Shown in pieces: positions 41,439 to 51,363 of a stretch of DNA of 64,000 nt (position 1 is its first letter; every line of letters starts with the position of its first letter). This DNA comes from Candidatus Cloacimonadota bacterium. GTDB taxonomy: Bacteria; Cloacimonadota; Cloacimonadia; Cloacimonadales; JAIOQZ01. The position numbers and the translations under genes are program-made. Below the pieces are notes generated by a model. It saw only the letters and a list, made by a program, of their open reading frames with translations. It was not told the origin of the DNA and made no database searches. The stretch is taken from positions 124,001 to 188,000 of the forward strand of contig JAIOQZ010000032.1 in NCBI GenBank assembly GCA_021108395.1. The letters are read 5' to 3'.

Positions 41439-42863
41439 ATGGACATCAGCCAGGCGTTCATGCAGGACTTTGAAGCATTCGTCGAGCAGCACAAGCTGAT
41501 TCAACCGCGTGACTGCATCCTCGTCGGGTTTTCCGGTGGGCCGGACTCCACCGCCCTGTTGCAGGCGCTGTCTCATCTGCGCCCCAAATACCAGATTAAC
41601 CTGCTGGCGGCGCATGTGAACTATGGCCTGCGCGGCGCCGACTCCGACGCCGACGAGCGCTTTGTGACCGAGTTCTGCTTCGCCCGCAACATCAACATCG
41701 TCAGCAAGAAGGCGCAGCTTCCCCACAAAGGCAACCTGCAGTCACACGCCCGCGACGTGCGCAGCCAGTGGTTCGGCAGCCTGTGCAAGCCCTACCGAGT
41801 GCAAAAGATTGCCCTGGGGCACAATCGCAATGATCAGGCCGAGACCGTCTTGCTGCGGCTCATCCGGGGTGCCGCCACCTCTGGCATGAAAGGCATCCTG
41901 CCACATGCCGGCAGTGTCATCCACCCGCTGCTGCCCTTCAGTCGCCAGCGTCTCGAGGGCTTTCTCGAATCCGAAGGGCTGTCGTGGCGTACCGACTCCA
42001 GCAACGCCGAAACGAAGTATAGCCGCAACCGCATCCGCCATGAACTGCTGCCGTGGATACGCGACAACATGAACCCCGATATAGTTGACCGGCTGTATGA
42101 AACGGCGCAGGTGTTCGCCCAGACCGACGAGGTGCTGAACCAACTGGTCTTGCATCGATTGCAGAAGCACTCGGTGGTGATGAGCGACGACCAATGCAAG
42201 CTGCCGCTGCAAAGCGTGCGCAACCTCTCGCCGGTGCTGCGGTTCTATCTCTACCGCTCACTCTACGCCCATCTCAACGGAGACGAAAAAGATTTCTATG
42301 GCGCCCACTTCGACCGCATCGAGCAGATCCTCGACGCCGCCGGCAGCAAATACATCAACCTGCCCGGCGACATCGTGGCGGTGAAGCAATATGACGACCT
42401 GCTTTTCTGCCGCGCCGATTCCCTCTCGCCCGTCGATGCAGAAAACAACCGAGAAATCAGCACACTGCGCAACCGCCTGTTGTTCGACAACTATCGCATC
42501 AGTATGAAGAAAATAAAGAAGCTGCCGACCCGCCATTCATTCGAGAACCGGCACGTCGCCTACATGGACTTCGACAAGGTGACGTTCCCGCTCACGCTTC
42601 GTCATCGCCAACAGGGTGACCGTTTCATACCCTTTGGCATGAAGCATCACAAAAAATTGCATGATTTTTTGATTGACGAAAAGGTGCCCAGGTTCGACAG
42701 AGATAAACTCGTGATTATCGAAGACGCTGAGAAAATCATCTGGGTGTGCGGAATGCGCGTGGACCAGCGGGTGGCCGTTGACGACAACACACGCAGTATC
42801 CTCATGGTCAGCGCCGACCGGGTGGCGAGCTCCCGTCCGCGCTCAGCCGAGCGTAAAAAATAG
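41439..42863 (+). CDS. tilS: tRNA(Ile)-lysidine synthase
   Basis: 474 residues. ATP pyrophosphatase PP-loop SGGPDSTALL (about 31-40), then HVNYGLRG and GHNRNDQAET, the TilS signature, and a C-terminal TilS substrate-binding domain (about 385-460; RHRQQGDRFIPFGMKHHKKLHDFLID). It converts C34 of tRNA-Ile(CAU) to lysidine and is essential for AUA decoding. First gene of the tilS-hpt-ftsH-hslV-hslU unit. The pairing of tilS, hpt and ftsH is common across bacteria. ATG 41439 lacks a strong Shine-Dalgarno. Confidence 0.93.
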   Translation: MDISQAFMQDFEAFVEQHKLIQPRDCILVGFSGGPDSTALLQALSHLRPKYQINLLAAHVNYGLRGADSDADERFVTEFCFARNINIVSKKAQLPHKGNLQSHARDVRSQWFGSLCKPYRVQKIALGHNRNDQAETVLLRLIRGAATSGMKGILPHAGSVIHPLLPFSRQRLEGFLESEGLSWRTDSSNAETKYSRNRIRHELLPWIRDNMNPDIVDRLYETAQVFAQTDEVLNQLVLHRLQKHSVVMSDDQCKLPLQSVRNLSPVLRFYLYRSLYAHLNGDEKDFYGAHFDRIEQILDAAGSKYINLPGDIVAVKQYDDLLFCRADSLSPVDAENNREISTLRNRLLFDNYRISMKKIKKLPTRHSFENRHVAYMDFDKVTFPLTLRHRQQGDRFIPFGMKHHKKLHDFLIDEKVPRFDRDKLVIIEDAEKIIWVCGMRVDQRVAVDDNTRSILMVSADRVASSRPRSAERKK

Positions 42864-42916
42864 GAAACACAGGCTGCAACAGACGGCCTGGCGAGCGTTT
42901 CCCTTCTGGAGGAATA

Positions 42917-43453
42917 ATGAACAACGATATATCTACTGTGCTGTTTGACGAAGCGGCTCTGCTGTTGCGCGTACGCGAACTCGGCGCCGAAATCTCACGC
43001 GATTATGAGGGCAAGCGCCCTGTGCTCATCAGCATTCTGCGGGGCGGTGTCGTCTTTCTGGCTGACCTGATGCGCGCCATCACAGTGCCGCTCGAGATCG
43101 ATTTCATGTCCATCTCCAGCTACGGTGATTCCACCAAATCCACTGGCGTTGTCCGCATTCGCAAAGACATCGACATCGACCTCGCAGGCCGTCATGTGCT
43201 GGTGGTCGAGGACATCGTCGATAGCGGCCTCAGCCTCGCCTACATCCGCAACTATCTCGCCGGCCATAACCCGGCGTCCATGCGCATCTGCGCCATGTTC
43301 GACAAACCAGCCGCTCACAAGACCGACGTCGTAATCGACTATATCGGCTTCAACATCGGCAATGAGTTCGTGGTCGGTTATGGCCTCGATTACGCCGAAA
43401 CCTACCGCAACCTGCCCTTTCTGGGAGTCCTCAAGGAAGAGGTTTATAGATGA
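42917..43453 (+). CDS. hpt: Hypoxanthine phosphoribosyltransferase
   Basis: 178 residues. PRPP-binding loop VLVVEDIVDSGLSL, substrate-loop ISILRGGVVFLADLMR and dimer motif SSYGDSTKSTG are all as in bacterial Hpt. It salvages hypoxanthine/guanine with PRPP to IMP/GMP. CTGGAGG lies 5 nt before ATG. The stop overlaps the ftsH start by 4 nt (ATGA), so it is co-translated with ftsH. Full family length. Confidence 0.95.
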   Translation: MNNDISTVLFDEAALLLRVRELGAEISRDYEGKRPVLISILRGGVVFLADLMRAITVPLEIDFMSISSYGDSTKSTGVVRIRKDIDIDLAGRHVLVVEDIVDSGLSLAYIRNYLAGHNPASMRICAMFDKPAAHKTDVVIDYIGFNIGNEFVVGYGLDYAETYRNLPFLGVLKEEVYR

Positions 43454-45561
43454 ACGATAACCGTCAGCCGAATAAACCGGGCCGCTTCAGCCGCTTCCGC
43501 AAATCGCAGTCCATCACTTTCTGGATTGTGTTGCTGCTGTTCCTGGTCATCGTATATCACGTTTACACAAGCTCACAAAAGGAAGTTCAACTGGTCGCTT
43601 TCTCGGAGTTTATCGAGATGACCGACGCCGGCGAGGTGCTCTATGTCGATATAAGCGAAAAAGATATCCGCTTCCGCGACCGCGAGAACAATCGCTTTAT
43701 CGCCTACATACCATACGAGGATCCCGCCCTCGTGCGCGAGCTTATCCCCAAGGTGGGGCTGCTCACCAGCCAGAAGCCCTCACGGCTCGTGGCGCTGCTT
43801 GTCAGTTGGCTGCCGTTCCTCATCTTCATCGGTTTCTGGATATTCATGCTGCGCAGTATGCAGGGCGGCGGCAACCGCGCTTTCAGCTTTGGCAAGAGCA
43901 AGGCCAAGCTCTTTGTCGGCGGCAAGACAAACAAGAGCTTCAAAGACGTGGCCGGCGTGGAGGAGGCCAAAGAGGAGCTCGAGGAGATCATCGACTTCCT
44001 CAAGGCGCCGGAGAAGTTCCAGCGGCTGGGTGGCCGCATCCCTCGCGGCGTACTGCTGCTTGGTCGGCCAGGCACCGGCAAAACCCTCTTGGCCAAAGCC
44101 GTTGCCGGTGAAGCAGGTGTGCCCTTCTTTTCCATCAGCGGTTCCGACTTCGTCGAGATGTTTGTGGGGGTGGGCGCAAGCCGCGTCCGCGATCTCTTTG
44201 AACAGGCCAAGCGCAGTGCGCCCTGCATCGCGTTTATCGATGAAATCGACGCTGTGGGCCGTCACCGAGGCAGCGGCATCGGCGGCGGGCACGACGAGCG
44301 CGAACAGACGCTCAACCAGCTTCTGGTCGAGATGGATGGCTTCGAGGCGAACGACTCGGTCATCATCATCGCCGCCACCAATCGTCCCGACGTGCTCGAC
44401 CCGGCGCTGCTGCGCCCTGGCCGCTTCGACCGCCAGGTAATCGTCGATCTGCCCGACATCAAGGGCCGCGACGCGATTTTGAAGGTGCATGTGAAAGGGC
44501 TGCCCCTGGGCAAGAACGTCAAGCTGGGGGTAATCGCCCGCGGCACTCCTGGGTTCTCCGGCGCCGACCTCGCCAACCTGGTCAACGAGGCCGCGTTGCT
44601 GGCCGCTCGGCGTGACCAGAAGGCCATTCGCATGGAAGACTTCGAGGAGGCCAAGGACAAGGTGACGATGGGCAAGGCGCGCCGCAGCAAGGTTATCAGC
44701 GAAGAGGAGAAGCGCATCACCGCATACCACGAGGTGGGCCATGTGCTCTGCTCCATTTTTCAAGACAAAACCGAGCCTGTGCACAAGGTGACAATCATCC
44801 CGCGTGGATTCGCTGGCGGCGCCACGCATTACCTGCTCACCGACAAGACCAACTACTCGCGCAGTTACCTCGAACAGACGCTCATTGGCCTCATGGGTGG
44901 TCGCGCAGCCGAGGAAATCGTCTTTGAGGACCTGACCACAGGCGCCGGCAGTGACATCCAGCGCGCCACAGACATGGCCAAGAAGATGGTGTGCAACTGG
45001 GGCATGAGCGCTCGCATCGGCCCAATGACCATCGGTCGCGAAGAAGGGCAGGTGTTTCTGGGTAAGGAAATAGGCCAACGCGATCACTACAGCGAAGAAA
45101 CGGCTCGAATCGTCGATGCCGAGATTCGCGGGTTCATCGAGGTGGCGCACAGCGGCTCCAAAGAGATTCTGGCACAGCGCCGCGAAGTGCTCGAGCACAT
45201 GGCCGAGAGACTGCTCGAGGTCGAAACGCTGGGCACCGACGAAATATTCGAGATTATCTTTGAACACATTACCGACGCCGACCGCGAAATCGTTGAGAAG
45301 AAGCATGAGAAGGCGCTCGAGCTACGACTGGACACCACTCACGATGACGACGCGGACGAATCCGATGACGCCCGCCCCGATTCCGCTGAGGCGCCACCCA
45401 ACGACGTTTCGTCCAATGAAGATGGCGCCGCTGAGAGCGTTGAGCCAGAGTCGAAGGATGCATCTGAAGAACCGGCAGGCATTTCCGAAGTCCCAGCATC
45501 AAACGACTCCGCGAACGAGCAGGCAGAAGAAGAGCCGAGTTGGCCAGAGGATGAAGCATGA
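43450..45561 (+). CDS. ftsH: ATP-dependent zinc metalloprotease FtsH
   Basis: 703 residues. Two membrane spans (about 22-38 and 113-134), Walker A GRPGTGKT (205-212), Walker B FIDEID (262-267), second region of homology ending [18 protein letters not shown], and zinc site HEVGH (427-431; the second variable position is Val where HEAGH is usual). The C-terminal 75 residues are highly acidic and low-complexity, longer than usual. Degrades misfolded membrane proteins and regulatory proteins. ATGA overlaps on both sides, with hpt upstream and hslV downstream. Confidence 0.96.
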   Translation: MNDNRQPNKPGRFSRFRKSQSITFWIVLLLFLVIVYHVYTSSQKEVQLVAFSEFIEMTDAGEVLYVDISEKDIRFRDRENNRFIAYIPYEDPALVRELIPKVGLLTSQKPSRLVALLVSWLPFLIFIGFWIFMLRSMQGGGNRAFSFGKSKAKLFVGGKTNKSFKDVAGVEEAKEELEEIIDFLKAPEKFQRLGGRIPRGVLLLGRPGTGKTLLAKAVAGEAGVPFFSISGSDFVEMFVGVGASRVRDLFEQAKRSAPCIAFIDEIDAVGRHRGSGIGGGHDEREQTLNQLLVEMDGFEANDSVIIIAATNRPDVLDPALLRPGRFDRQVIVDLPDIKGRDAILKVHVKGLPLGKNVKLGVIARGTPGFSGADLANLVNEAALLAARRDQKAIRMEDFEEAKDKVTMGKARRSKVISEEEKRITAYHEVGHVLCSIFQDKTEPVHKVTIIPRGFAGGATHYLLTDKTNYSRSYLEQTLIGLMGGRAAEEIVFEDLTTGAGSDIQRATDMAKKMVCNWGMSARIGPMTIGREEGQVFLGKEIGQRDHYSEETARIVDAEIRGFIEVAHSGSKEILAQRREVLEHMAERLLEVETLGTDEIFEIIFEHITDADREIVEKKHEKALELRLDTTHDDDADESDDARPDSAEAPPNDVSSNEDGAAESVEPESKDASEEPAGISEVPASNDSANEQAEEEPSWPEDEA

Positions 45562-46094
45562 ACACCGAGCTGCACGGCACCACCATTCTCGGTATATTGC
45601 GCGATGGCCATGTGGCCCTGGGCGGAGACGGCCAGGTTACATTCGGGCAGACGATTCTTAAGCCCAACGCGATCAAGCTGCGGCGCTTGTTTGACGGCGA
45701 AGTGCTGGCCGGATTCGCCGGCGCCACAGCCGACGCATTCACCCTCTTCGAGAAGTTCGAGGGGCGGCTGAAGGAGTATAAGGGCAACCTGCGGCGCGCA
45801 GCCGTGGAACTGGCCAAGGACTGGCGTAGCGACAAGGTTCTGCGTCGCCTCGAGGCCATGATTGTGGCCGCCGACTACTCGACTTTGCTCATCATCACCG
45901 GCAACGGCGATGTGGTGGAGCCGTGTGACGGCATTGCCGCCATCGGTTCGGGCGCATCCTATGCCCTGGCGGCGGCACGCGCCCTCGACGCCGCCACCGA
46001 CCTCGCTCCCGGCGACATCGTGCGCCGCTCGCTCGACATCGCCGCCGATATCTGCATCTACACCAACCACGTAATTACGCTGGAAGAACTATAA
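45558..46094 (+). CDS. hslV: HslV peptidase subunit of the HslUV protease
   Basis: 178 residues. Propeptide MNTELHG precedes the catalytic N-terminal threonine ([10 protein letters not shown]), followed by [10 protein letters not shown] and [12 protein letters not shown], all typical for HslV/ClpQ. Double-ring dodecamer that cleaves proteins unfolded by HslU. ATGA overlap with ftsH, and followed by hslU. Placing two AAA+ proteases in one transcript gives a protein-quality-control block. Confidence 0.96.
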   Translation: MNTELHGTTILGILRDGHVALGGDGQVTFGQTILKPNAIKLRRLFDGEVLAGFAGATADAFTLFEKFEGRLKEYKGNLRRAAVELAKDWRSDKVLRRLEAMIVAADYSTLLIITGNGDVVEPCDGIAAIGSGASYALAAARALDAATDLAPGDIVRRSLDIAADICIYTNHVITLEEL

Positions 46095-46133
46095 GCCGCG
46101 CATCACGCCGTGGCGAACTCTGAGAGACGCAAT

Positions 46134-47510
46134 ATGCTGCCTATGCAAGAACTTACACCGCGCCGCATCGTAGTGGAGCTCGACAAGTACATCATCGGCC
46201 AGGACGACGCCAAACGCGCCGTGGCCATCGCCTTGCGCAACCGCTGGCGCCGTCAGCAGGTGGGTGGCGAACTCCGCCAGGAAATCATGCCCAACAATAT
46301 CATCCTCATCGGGCCCACCGGTGTGGGCAAAACCGAGATTGCGCGGCGGCTGTCGCGGCTTGCCGACGCGCCGTTCATCAAGGTGGAGGCGAGCAAGTTC
46401 ACCGAGGTTGGCTATGTTGGCCGCGACGTCGAATCGATGATTCGTGAGCTGTTCGATATCGCCATCAACGAGGTGCGCACCGAGATGACGCGCCAGGTGC
46501 GCGACAAGGCCGCCTCGGCTGCGCGGGAAAAGGTGCTCGACTTGCTGCTGCCTCCCCTGCGCATACAGTCAGATGACCCGAACGAGAGCGATGATGATTT
46601 TCGGGAGCGGCTGGGGCGTCAGGAGCGCACCCGCAACAAGCTTGCCGGTATGCTCGACGCTGGCCGCCTCGACGACCGCGAGGTCGAGTTCGAGCAGCAG
46701 CGTGGCGTCACTCCGCCGCACATCGAGATATTTTCGGGATTCGGGCTCGAACAGTTCGAGGCGAACCTGGGCGAGATGTTAGGCAATATGATGCCACAAA
46801 AGCGCGAACAGGGCAGTCGCCGCATGAAGGTGCCGCAGGCCCTGGCCTGGCTCACAGAGCAGGAGCAGGGGCGCATGGTGAGCAAGGATAAGGTGCTGGC
46901 CGAGGCCAAGCGTCGCGTCGAGGAGAACGGCATTGTCTTCATCGACGAGATCGACAAGATTGCCAGCCGCGAGACCGATGGCCGCGCCGATGTGAGCCGC
47001 GCCGGAGTTCAGCGCGACCTGCTGCCGATCATCGAGGGCAGCAGCGTACCCACCAAGCACGGCATTATCGACACCAGCCACATCCTGTTCATCGCGGCAG
47101 GCGCGTTTCACACCGTCAAGCCCAGCGACCTCATCCCGGAGCTTCAAGGGCGGTTCCCCATCCGCGTCGAGCTGAACAGCCTCACCGAGGAAGACTTCAA
47201 GCTCATCCTCGCCCAGCCCGAAAACGCGCTGACCAAGCAGTATGTGGCGCTGTTTCTCACCGAGGGCGTGAAGCTGAAGTTCACTAAGGGCGCTATCGCC
47301 GCGATTGCCGCTATGGCCGCCGCCGCCAACCGCAAGATGGAGGACATCGGCGCCCGCAGGCTGCACACGGTGGTCAACACGCTGCTGGATGAATATCTGT
47401 ACCAGATGCCAGAAACAGTGTATGACACTGTGAAGATCGAGGCAAAAACGGTGCACCAGCGCCTGGACGACATCATCCGCGACGACGATCTCTCGCGTTA
47501 CATTCTGTAG
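46134..47510 (+). CDS. hslU: HslU ATPase subunit of the HslUV protease
   Basis: 458 residues. Walker A GPTGVGKTE, the HslU motif FTEVGYVGRDVESMIREL and its I-domain (about 105-230), Walker B FIDEIDKIA and a C-terminal end in RYIL, which inserts into HslV. Start: ATG 46134 (MLPMQELTPRRIVVELD) rather than the GTG at 46110 or the ATG at 46143; GAGAGA is 6 nt upstream. Last gene of the five-gene unit, followed by the structured repeat. Confidence 0.95.
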   Translation: MLPMQELTPRRIVVELDKYIIGQDDAKRAVAIALRNRWRRQQVGGELRQEIMPNNIILIGPTGVGKTEIARRLSRLADAPFIKVEASKFTEVGYVGRDVESMIRELFDIAINEVRTEMTRQVRDKAASAAREKVLDLLLPPLRIQSDDPNESDDDFRERLGRQERTRNKLAGMLDAGRLDDREVEFEQQRGVTPPHIEIFSGFGLEQFEANLGEMLGNMMPQKREQGSRRMKVPQALAWLTEQEQGRMVSKDKVLAEAKRRVEENGIVFIDEIDKIASRETDGRADVSRAGVQRDLLPIIEGSSVPTKHGIIDTSHILFIAAGAFHTVKPSDLIPELQGRFPIRVELNSLTEEDFKLILAQPENALTKQYVALFLTEGVKLKFTKGAIAAIAAMAAAANRKMEDIGARRLHTVVNTLLDEYLYQMPETVYDTVKIEAKTVHQRLDDIIRDDDLSRYIL

Positions 47511-47574
47511 AATTGCCAGAGGGGTGTGGCGATACTTTGCAACCTGTGTACAACAGTAATTCTCATTGCACATA

Positions 47575-47650
47575 GGAAACGCAGTTTCCGCAAAAGTTTT
47601 TGATTCCACTTTTTACAAAAAGTGGACGGGGTTCAGGGGTGGAACCCCTG
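47575..47650. repeat. Three-hairpin structured repeat, copy A
   Basis: GGAAAC-GCA-GTTTCC (47575-47589), TCCACTTTTT/AAAAAGTGGA around AC (47605-47626), and CAGGGGT-GGA-ACCCCTG (47634-47650). The same architecture recurs at 58500-58574 with different stem sequences that keep all pairings. Lies between hslU and the convergent S41 protease and overlaps the last codons of the latter. Confidence 0.8.
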
Positions 47651-49237
47651 TCTTGAGGCCACTGGCTCTGTCGTTTCTGCCAGCGCGAACAACTGTTCCT
47701 GCGTTTCGGCTTGCGCCAGCAACCGTCGCGCCTGCGTCACCAGCGGGTCTATCTCGACGCGCAGCCGTTGTCCCGCCGCCGCGTTCAATCCCATATCGAG
47801 GTAAGTGGCCTGCAACTCCGTCAACACCCACTCCATGTCCGGTTCCAGCTCTTCGCGGATTTCATCTGTGCTCGCATAGCGCTGGAAGTAACTCTCGATG
47901 TCGGCCTCAGACAGGCGGGATGCGGGTGTAATCACGGTTTGCCGCTGTTGCAGCAGGTTCGAGGTGAAATGAAAGAAGGTGTTCCTGGCGCGCAGGCTCG
48001 TGGCGGCGCCGCCCAACAACACGGGCGTGAACTGAATATCGGGTGTGACGCCGCCGCCGCCCTCGACCGTGCGGCCACTGCTGGTATGGAACTCCGCCGA
48101 GGTGTCGCCGGCGTTGAAAGCGCCGTTGAGGTTTACCGGCCGGCTACGCAGCAGGTCGTCGTTTTGCGGCTTGTGTATGCAGCGGCCAGAGGGGATGTAG
48201 TAATAGCTGGTGGTAAGCTTGAGGCCGCCCTCGGTGAGCGGAAACAACTGCTGCACCGACCCCTTGCCGAATGAGACCTCGCCCATAATCAGGGCGCAGT
48301 CGTAGTCCTGCATGGCGCCGGCGAATATCTCCGAGGCGCTGGCCGAGGCTTCATTGATGAGCACGACGATGGGCAGGCTCGGTTGGTGGCCCTCGAAGCG
48401 CGTGTAGAAATCCTGATCGTATTCAGGCAGCCTGCCACGGGTGCTCACAACAAGCTTGTCGGGACCCAAAAACTCGCCGACAGTGTCGATGGCCTCGGAA
48501 AGCAGGCCGCCGGGGTTGTTGCGCAGGTCGATGACAAGCCCCTTCGCGCCCTCGCGCGCGAACTTATCGAGAGTCGCGCTCAGTTCGCTGGTGGCGTTGG
48601 CGTTAAACTGCTGTAGCCGGATGTATCCGATGTCGCTATCAAGCATGAAACTGTAGGGCACGCTGTCAATCTTGATTCTGTCGCGGAGCAGGTCGCAGGA
48701 GCGCTCTCCGCCGTTTCCCAAACTCATCAGCGTGATTTGAACGCGGCTGCCTTCTTCGCCCCGAATGTGCTCGACGGCCTCATCCTCCGAGGCGCCGACA
48801 AGGTTGTGGCCGTCCACCGACAGTATGCGGTCGCCAGTCAGAATGCCGGCTTCCCACGCGGGGGCGTCGGGGATGATCGACATCACGGTGATGGTGTCGT
48901 CTATGCTCTGGATGGTGAGGCCGATTCCACCGAAATGGCCTGCCGTGTCGTCCTGGAAGCGGGTGAACTCGGCGGTATCGAAGTAGCGCGTGTGCGGGTC
49001 GAGATTGTCGATTGCGCCTTCGATGGCGTCGCGGATCATCTCACCGCTGGCGATGTCGTTCACATAATGCCGGTCTAACATCACCATGATTTCGTTGAAC
49101 AGATGCAGGTTGGTGATGATGCTGTCGGCGCTGGAATAATCCTGTCGCTGTGGGACACCGTGGAAGGCCCAGTGTCCCATCAGGAAACTGGCGAGGATTA
49201 TGGCCAGCAAGCCAAGACGTTTCAGCGTATTGTGCAT
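47633..49237 (-). CDS. S41 family C-terminal processing protease (CtpA type)
   Basis: 534 residues. Signal-anchor/leader (about 8-24), N-terminal helical cap, PDZ domain (about 95-175; GGIGLTIQSIDDTITVMSI) and S41 catalytic core with Ser in INEASASASEIFAGA and Lys in VSFGKGSVQQL. It cuts C-termini of periplasmic or envelope proteins. The C-terminal 120 residues are extra relative to minimal CtpA. ATG 49237 is 11 nt after the stop of a second, larger S41 protease; the Shine-Dalgarno is weak, so translation may be coupled. The last codons lie in a repeated hairpin element. Confidence 0.92.
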   Translation of the reverse strand: MHNTLKRLGLLAIILASFLMGHWAFHGVPQRQDYSSADSIITNLHLFNEIMVMLDRHYVNDIASGEMIRDAIEGAIDNLDPHTRYFDTAEFTRFQDDTAGHFGGIGLTIQSIDDTITVMSIIPDAPAWEAGILTGDRILSVDGHNLVGASEDEAVEHIRGEEGSRVQITLMSLGNGGERSCDLLRDRIKIDSVPYSFMLDSDIGYIRLQQFNANATSELSATLDKFAREGAKGLVIDLRNNPGGLLSEAIDTVGEFLGPDKLVVSTRGRLPEYDQDFYTRFEGHQPSLPIVVLINEASASASEIFAGAMQDYDCALIMGEVSFGKGSVQQLFPLTEGGLKLTTSYYYIPSGRCIHKPQNDDLLRSRPVNLNGAFNAGDTSAEFHTSSGRTVEGGGGVTPDIQFTPVLLGGAATSLRARNTFFHFTSNLLQQRQTVITPASRLSEADIESYFQRYASTDEIREELEPDMEWVLTELQATYLDMGLNAAAGQRLRVEIDPLVTQARRLLAQAETQEQLFALAETTEPVASRQGFHP

Positions 49238-49247
49238 ACCAGGCGCT

Positions 49248-51362
49248 TTACTGGGTCATGTCGTCGAGGATGGACATGGCCTCGTCGATGTAGATGTCTT
49301 TGCGCAGGGCGGCCACCCAGTTATCATACGTTTCCTGGGCGGCTTCGTCGTCGATCTGCTCGCCATTATCGAGCACTGTGATGTAATCATGCTCGATCTG
49401 GTTGTCTCGAAAGGCTTTGGCCTCGCGCCGGTTTTCGAGGCGCTCGGCGATCATCGTTTCGATGTCCAGTTCGACCAGCGTGTCGTCGCGGCCTTCCGCC
49501 ATGCGCTGGTTGCGTTCTGCGATAAGCTGGAAGGCATCGCTGTCTTCGAGCCGCAACTGGCTGGCGCGTGACAGCGCTTCTCGGGCGATATGGTGCCGCC
49601 AGGTGGTGTAGGGCACAGTTCGCAGCGAATCAAAGGCCAGCGCGTAGTCGTAATCGCGCTCACCAATGTCGATGGTGTCGAAGGTGTTTGGCAGCACGAT
49701 TTCGGAGTGAACGCCCTGCCACTGGGTGGTGCCGCCGTTGATGCGATAGAACTTCTGAATGGTGAGCTTGAGCGAGCCCAGCGGCTTGAGATAGTCGAAC
49801 ACAGGGCGCACGGCACGGTCGAGATCGACCAGGTTTTGCACCGTGCCCTTGCCAAACGACTGCTCGGAGCCGACAATGACAGCGCGGCCATAGTCTTGCA
49901 GCGCCGCGGCCAGAATCTCGGATGCCGAGGCGGAAAACTGATTGATGAGGATAACCAGCGGCCCGTCATACACGATGTCGCGGTTGGTGTCGCGATAGAC
50001 CACCGCGCCGCGCATTTTGTCTTTCACCTGCACGACTGGGCCTTCGCGGATGAACAGCCCGGCGATGCTGACAGCGTCACGCAGGGCGCCGCCGCCGTTG
50101 TTACGCAGGTCAAAGATTACGCCGTCGATGTCATGTTCCTGCAGCTCGATGAGCGCAGCGCGTACGTCGTCGGTCGAGTTGCGCTCGACGCGGTTCGAGA
50201 AATCGCGGTAGAAGCCTGGCAGCCGGATGTAGCCGAAGGTCTTGCCATAGCGGTCGTGGCGCAGGGCGCTATGCTTCGCATAGGTTTCCTCGATGATGAC
50301 CACGTCGCGGACGATGGGGATCACCACGATGTCGCCGCCCGGCTTCAGCACGGTCAGGCGAACCTCGGTGTCCTTGGGGCCGCGAATGTACTTCACCGCC
50401 TCGTCCACCGGCATATCGATGACGTCCAGCGGCTCCTCGTCGCCCTGGGCCACCTTGATGATCCTGTCTTCCGGCTGTAGCTCCCCCTGTCGCCAGGACG
50501 CGCTGCCGGGGATGATTTCGGTAATCTTGATGTAGCCGTCAACATCGGTAAGGCGAGCGCCGATTCCCTCGAACTGGCCGGTCATGTCGATGTCGAAATC
50601 CTCGCGGTCTTTGGGCGGCATATACACTGTGTGGGGGTCGATGGAGTTGAGTACCGAGTTGAGGAACAGGGCGAACTTGTCGTCGGCATCTTTTTCGAGC
50701 AGGCGGGTGAACAGCCGTTCGGTGTTTTTGAGCACTTTCTCGCGGGCCTCGGCCTCGATCTCGGGATCGAGCCGGCCGCCGGGCATGAAGTCGATGTCGA
50801 GATCGATCTCGTCGAGGCCGGCGTCAACGGGTTTGTCGCGTTCTTCCACCAGTGCGAAGTAGCGCAGGATGGTCTGATATTTAAGCCATTTGCGCCAGCG
50901 CTCCCGCAGGGCGGCTTCGTCTTCCGGCCAGTCGAGGTTGTCCGGCTCGATCTCGATTGCCTCGTCAACTGAATAATCGAAAGGCTGGGCGAGGATTTCC
51001 CCGTAGAAGCCGCGCACCTGCTCGACTCGTCTTTCGTAGGCCCCCAGCGCCTGCCGGTAGAAGATGAATTTCAGGTCGATGTCGTCTGCGTCGAGCTGGT
51101 CGTCGATGGTGTCGCGGTACATATCCAGCGCTTCGATGTCGCCGGCGAGAAAGAAGCGTTTGCGGTAGTCGAGGCGTTCAAGGTAGAGATTGAAAATGCG
51201 CAGGGAGTAATCATCATCATACTCCTGCGGTTCATAATGGGCCTGCCTGATGAGGTGCAGTATCTCCATCATCACCACTTTGTTGCGGTCTGTAATCTCG
51301 ACGCTCCCCAGTAGCTGCGCAGCCATGACAACAAAGAGCAGCAGCGTCAGGTATCGTTTCAT
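49248..51362 (-). CDS. S41 family tail-specific protease (Prc/Tsp type)
   Basis: 704 residues. Signal peptide (about 5-18, LTLLLFVVMAAQLLG). An N-terminal helical domain (about 25-200), PDZ (about 220-310; FEGIGARLTDVDGYIKITEI), S41 core with Ser in INQFSASASEILAAAL and Lys in QSFGKGTVQNL, and a C-terminal domain (DUF3340-like region) as in E. coli Prc. Degrades or trims periplasmic proteins with nonpolar C-termini. Start ATG 51362 (MKRYLTLLL) is 2 nt past the tmk stop; the longer frame from 51452 is rejected. Paired with the CtpA-type protease downstream. Confidence 0.92.
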   Translation of the reverse strand: MKRYLTLLLFVVMAAQLLGSVEITDRNKVVMMEILHLIRQAHYEPQEYDDDYSLRIFNLYLERLDYRKRFFLAGDIEALDMYRDTIDDQLDADDIDLKFIFYRQALGAYERRVEQVRGFYGEILAQPFDYSVDEAIEIEPDNLDWPEDEAALRERWRKWLKYQTILRYFALVEERDKPVDAGLDEIDLDIDFMPGGRLDPEIEAEAREKVLKNTERLFTRLLEKDADDKFALFLNSVLNSIDPHTVYMPPKDREDFDIDMTGQFEGIGARLTDVDGYIKITEIIPGSASWRQGELQPEDRIIKVAQGDEEPLDVIDMPVDEAVKYIRGPKDTEVRLTVLKPGGDIVVIPIVRDVVIIEETYAKHSALRHDRYGKTFGYIRLPGFYRDFSNRVERNSTDDVRAALIELQEHDIDGVIFDLRNNGGGALRDAVSIAGLFIREGPVVQVKDKMRGAVVYRDTNRDIVYDGPLVILINQFSASASEILAAALQDYGRAVIVGSEQSFGKGTVQNLVDLDRAVRPVFDYLKPLGSLKLTIQKFYRINGGTTQWQGVHSEIVLPNTFDTIDIGERDYDYALAFDSLRTVPYTTWRHHIAREALSRASQLRLEDSDAFQLIAERNQRMAEGRDDTLVELDIETMIAERLENRREAKAFRDNQIEHDYITVLDNGEQIDDEAAQETYDNWVAALRKDIYIDEAMSILDDMTQ

Positions 51363-51363
51363 T

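Noticed and set aside
43780-45306. 508-residue minus-strand frame across ftsH
   Set aside because: FtsH motifs are complete on the plus strand; the antisense frame has no family features.
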